NCBI GenBank assembly: GCA_003484865.1
Contig: DMZT01000333.1
Coordinates: forward strand, 3,116 to 8,926
Direction: 5' to 3'
Source of the DNA: Stenotrophomonas sp.
Lineage (GTDB): Bacteria; Pseudomonadota; Gammaproteobacteria; Xanthomonadales; Xanthomonadaceae
Length of the DNA: 5,811 nt
The first letter of the stretch is position 1. Each line of letters opens with the position of its first letter. The translations under genes and the position numbers were made by a program. Below the pieces are notes generated by a model that made no database searches, was not told the DNA's origin, and worked only from the letters and a program-made list of their open reading frames with translations. Shown here piece after piece: positions 5,310-5,811 of the stretch.

Positions 5310-5811
5310 ATGCGCTGCGCGGTAGGTGTGCTGTTGTGGTTGACCGCAGGCGCGATGGCGTCGTTCACGGCCCTCGCTGCCGCGCCTGCCGCCACGGAGG
5401 CGGATACGGCGCTGCACGCGCCGTACGATGGCAATCACTGGGCGGTGCTGGCGCGGGCGCAGATCCAGGCGCGCTACCTGCCGGCGGGGTTGAGCGATGA
5501 CGGCGCGATCCTGCGCGCCGTGGCCGATGGCACGTTGCGCGAAGCGGTGTACCCGAGTCTGCAGTTGGCCGACGATGTTGCCTTCATCACCTTGAAGGCA
5601 CTGGCGCGCAGCACCCTGGACCGGCGCAAGGACATTCTGGGGCTGTGCCGGCGGACGGACGGTTTCCATCTGCTGCTCGACGACACCGGTGACTGTGCTG
5701 ACGATGCCGCGCGCCGCCTGCGGTTCGAGGCCGCCGCCGGCGGAGCGGTGACGTGCCGTGACTGCGCAGCGCTCGGCCTGCCCACGCGGTGGGAGCGCCA
5801 TGATCGCCCCG
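5310..5811 (+). CDS. Secreted or periplasmic protein of unknown function, N-terminal part (cut by window edge)
   Basis: The frame stays open from ATG 5310 to the window end, giving 167 complete codons. GGAGA (5300-5304) lies five bases ahead of the ATG, a good ribosome site. Residues 1-23 form a signal peptide (MRCAVGVLLWLTAGAMASFT, then ALA), with cleavage likely near ALA-AA; Cys3 is too early for a lipobox. The mature part begins with a low-complexity Ala-rich stretch, then LHAPYDGNHWAVLARAQIQA and a mixed helical region. It has four cysteines at 113, 129, 149 and 152 (the last two as CRDC), which could form disulfides or bind a metal. I do not recognise the family. G/C at third codon positions is high in this frame, which supports it over the minus-strand frame covering 5172-5801. 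It is divergent from hrpB across 89 bp; the rest of the gene is outside the window. Confidence 0.72.
   Translation, partial: MRCAVGVLLWLTAGAMASFTALAAAPAATEADTALHAPYDGNHWAVLARAQIQARYLPAGLSDDGAILRAVADGTLREAVYPSLQLADDVAFITLKALARSTLDRRKDILGLCRRTDGFHLLLDDTGDCADDAARRLRFEAAAGGAVTCRDCAALGLPTRWERHDRP

Noticed and set aside
4453..5325. 290-codon plus-strand open frame opposite the 5' half of hrpB
   Set aside because: The translation reads as Gln/His/Arg-rich antisense of the helicase motifs, and it would overlap the real start at 5310 in another frame.
5172..5801. 209-codon minus-strand open frame at the right edge
   Set aside because: It crosses the hrpB start and covers the plus-strand secreted-protein gene, which has a ribosome site, a signal peptide and better codon composition.

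Overview
The window is ordinary chromosomal DNA of a GC-rich gammaproteobacterium. The protein sequences look like the Xanthomonadaceae (Lysobacteraceae), most likely Stenotrophomonas or a close relative. I base this on the very high G/C at third codon positions, the close resemblance of the HrpB and RluE proteins to what I remember of that family, and weak or unusual start regions; no search was run. I found no mobile element, CRISPR array, RNA gene, phage gene or defence cassette.

Left part (1-2114): a leftward aldo/keto reductase gene is cut by the window edge (start at 111). It is divergent from a rightward set of three genes that looks like one transcription unit. These encode an exported SAM-methyltransferase-like protein (286-1146), an 86-residue membrane protein starting at TTG (1215-1475), and the 23S rRNA pseudouridine synthase RluE (1515-2084). 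Both intercistronic gaps (68 and 39 bp) hold perfect hairpins without U-tracts, and one more hairpin encloses the rluE start. The unit ends at a shared terminator hairpin (2089-2114).

Right part (2144-5811): two leftward genes follow. hrpB (start at 5220, stop at 2716) encodes a DEAH-type RNA helicase. Downstream of it lies a small single-pass membrane protein (start at 2533, stop at 2144) that uses the same terminator from the other side. Divergent from hrpB, across 89 bp, is the start of a secreted or periplasmic protein of unknown function (5310 to the window end), which stays open at the edge.

The genes do not form an obvious pathway: two act on RNA (rluE, hrpB), three encode envelope or exported proteins, and one is a redox enzyme. 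I did not find a convincing undescribed system. The observations most worth checking are the exported methyltransferase, the hairpins inside the rluE operon with the rluE start codon in a loop, and a ten-base element shared by the upstream regions of the reductase and hrpB genes that could make hrpB mRNA leaderless. Many long overlapping frames on the opposite strands are GC-rich shadows and are not annotated.
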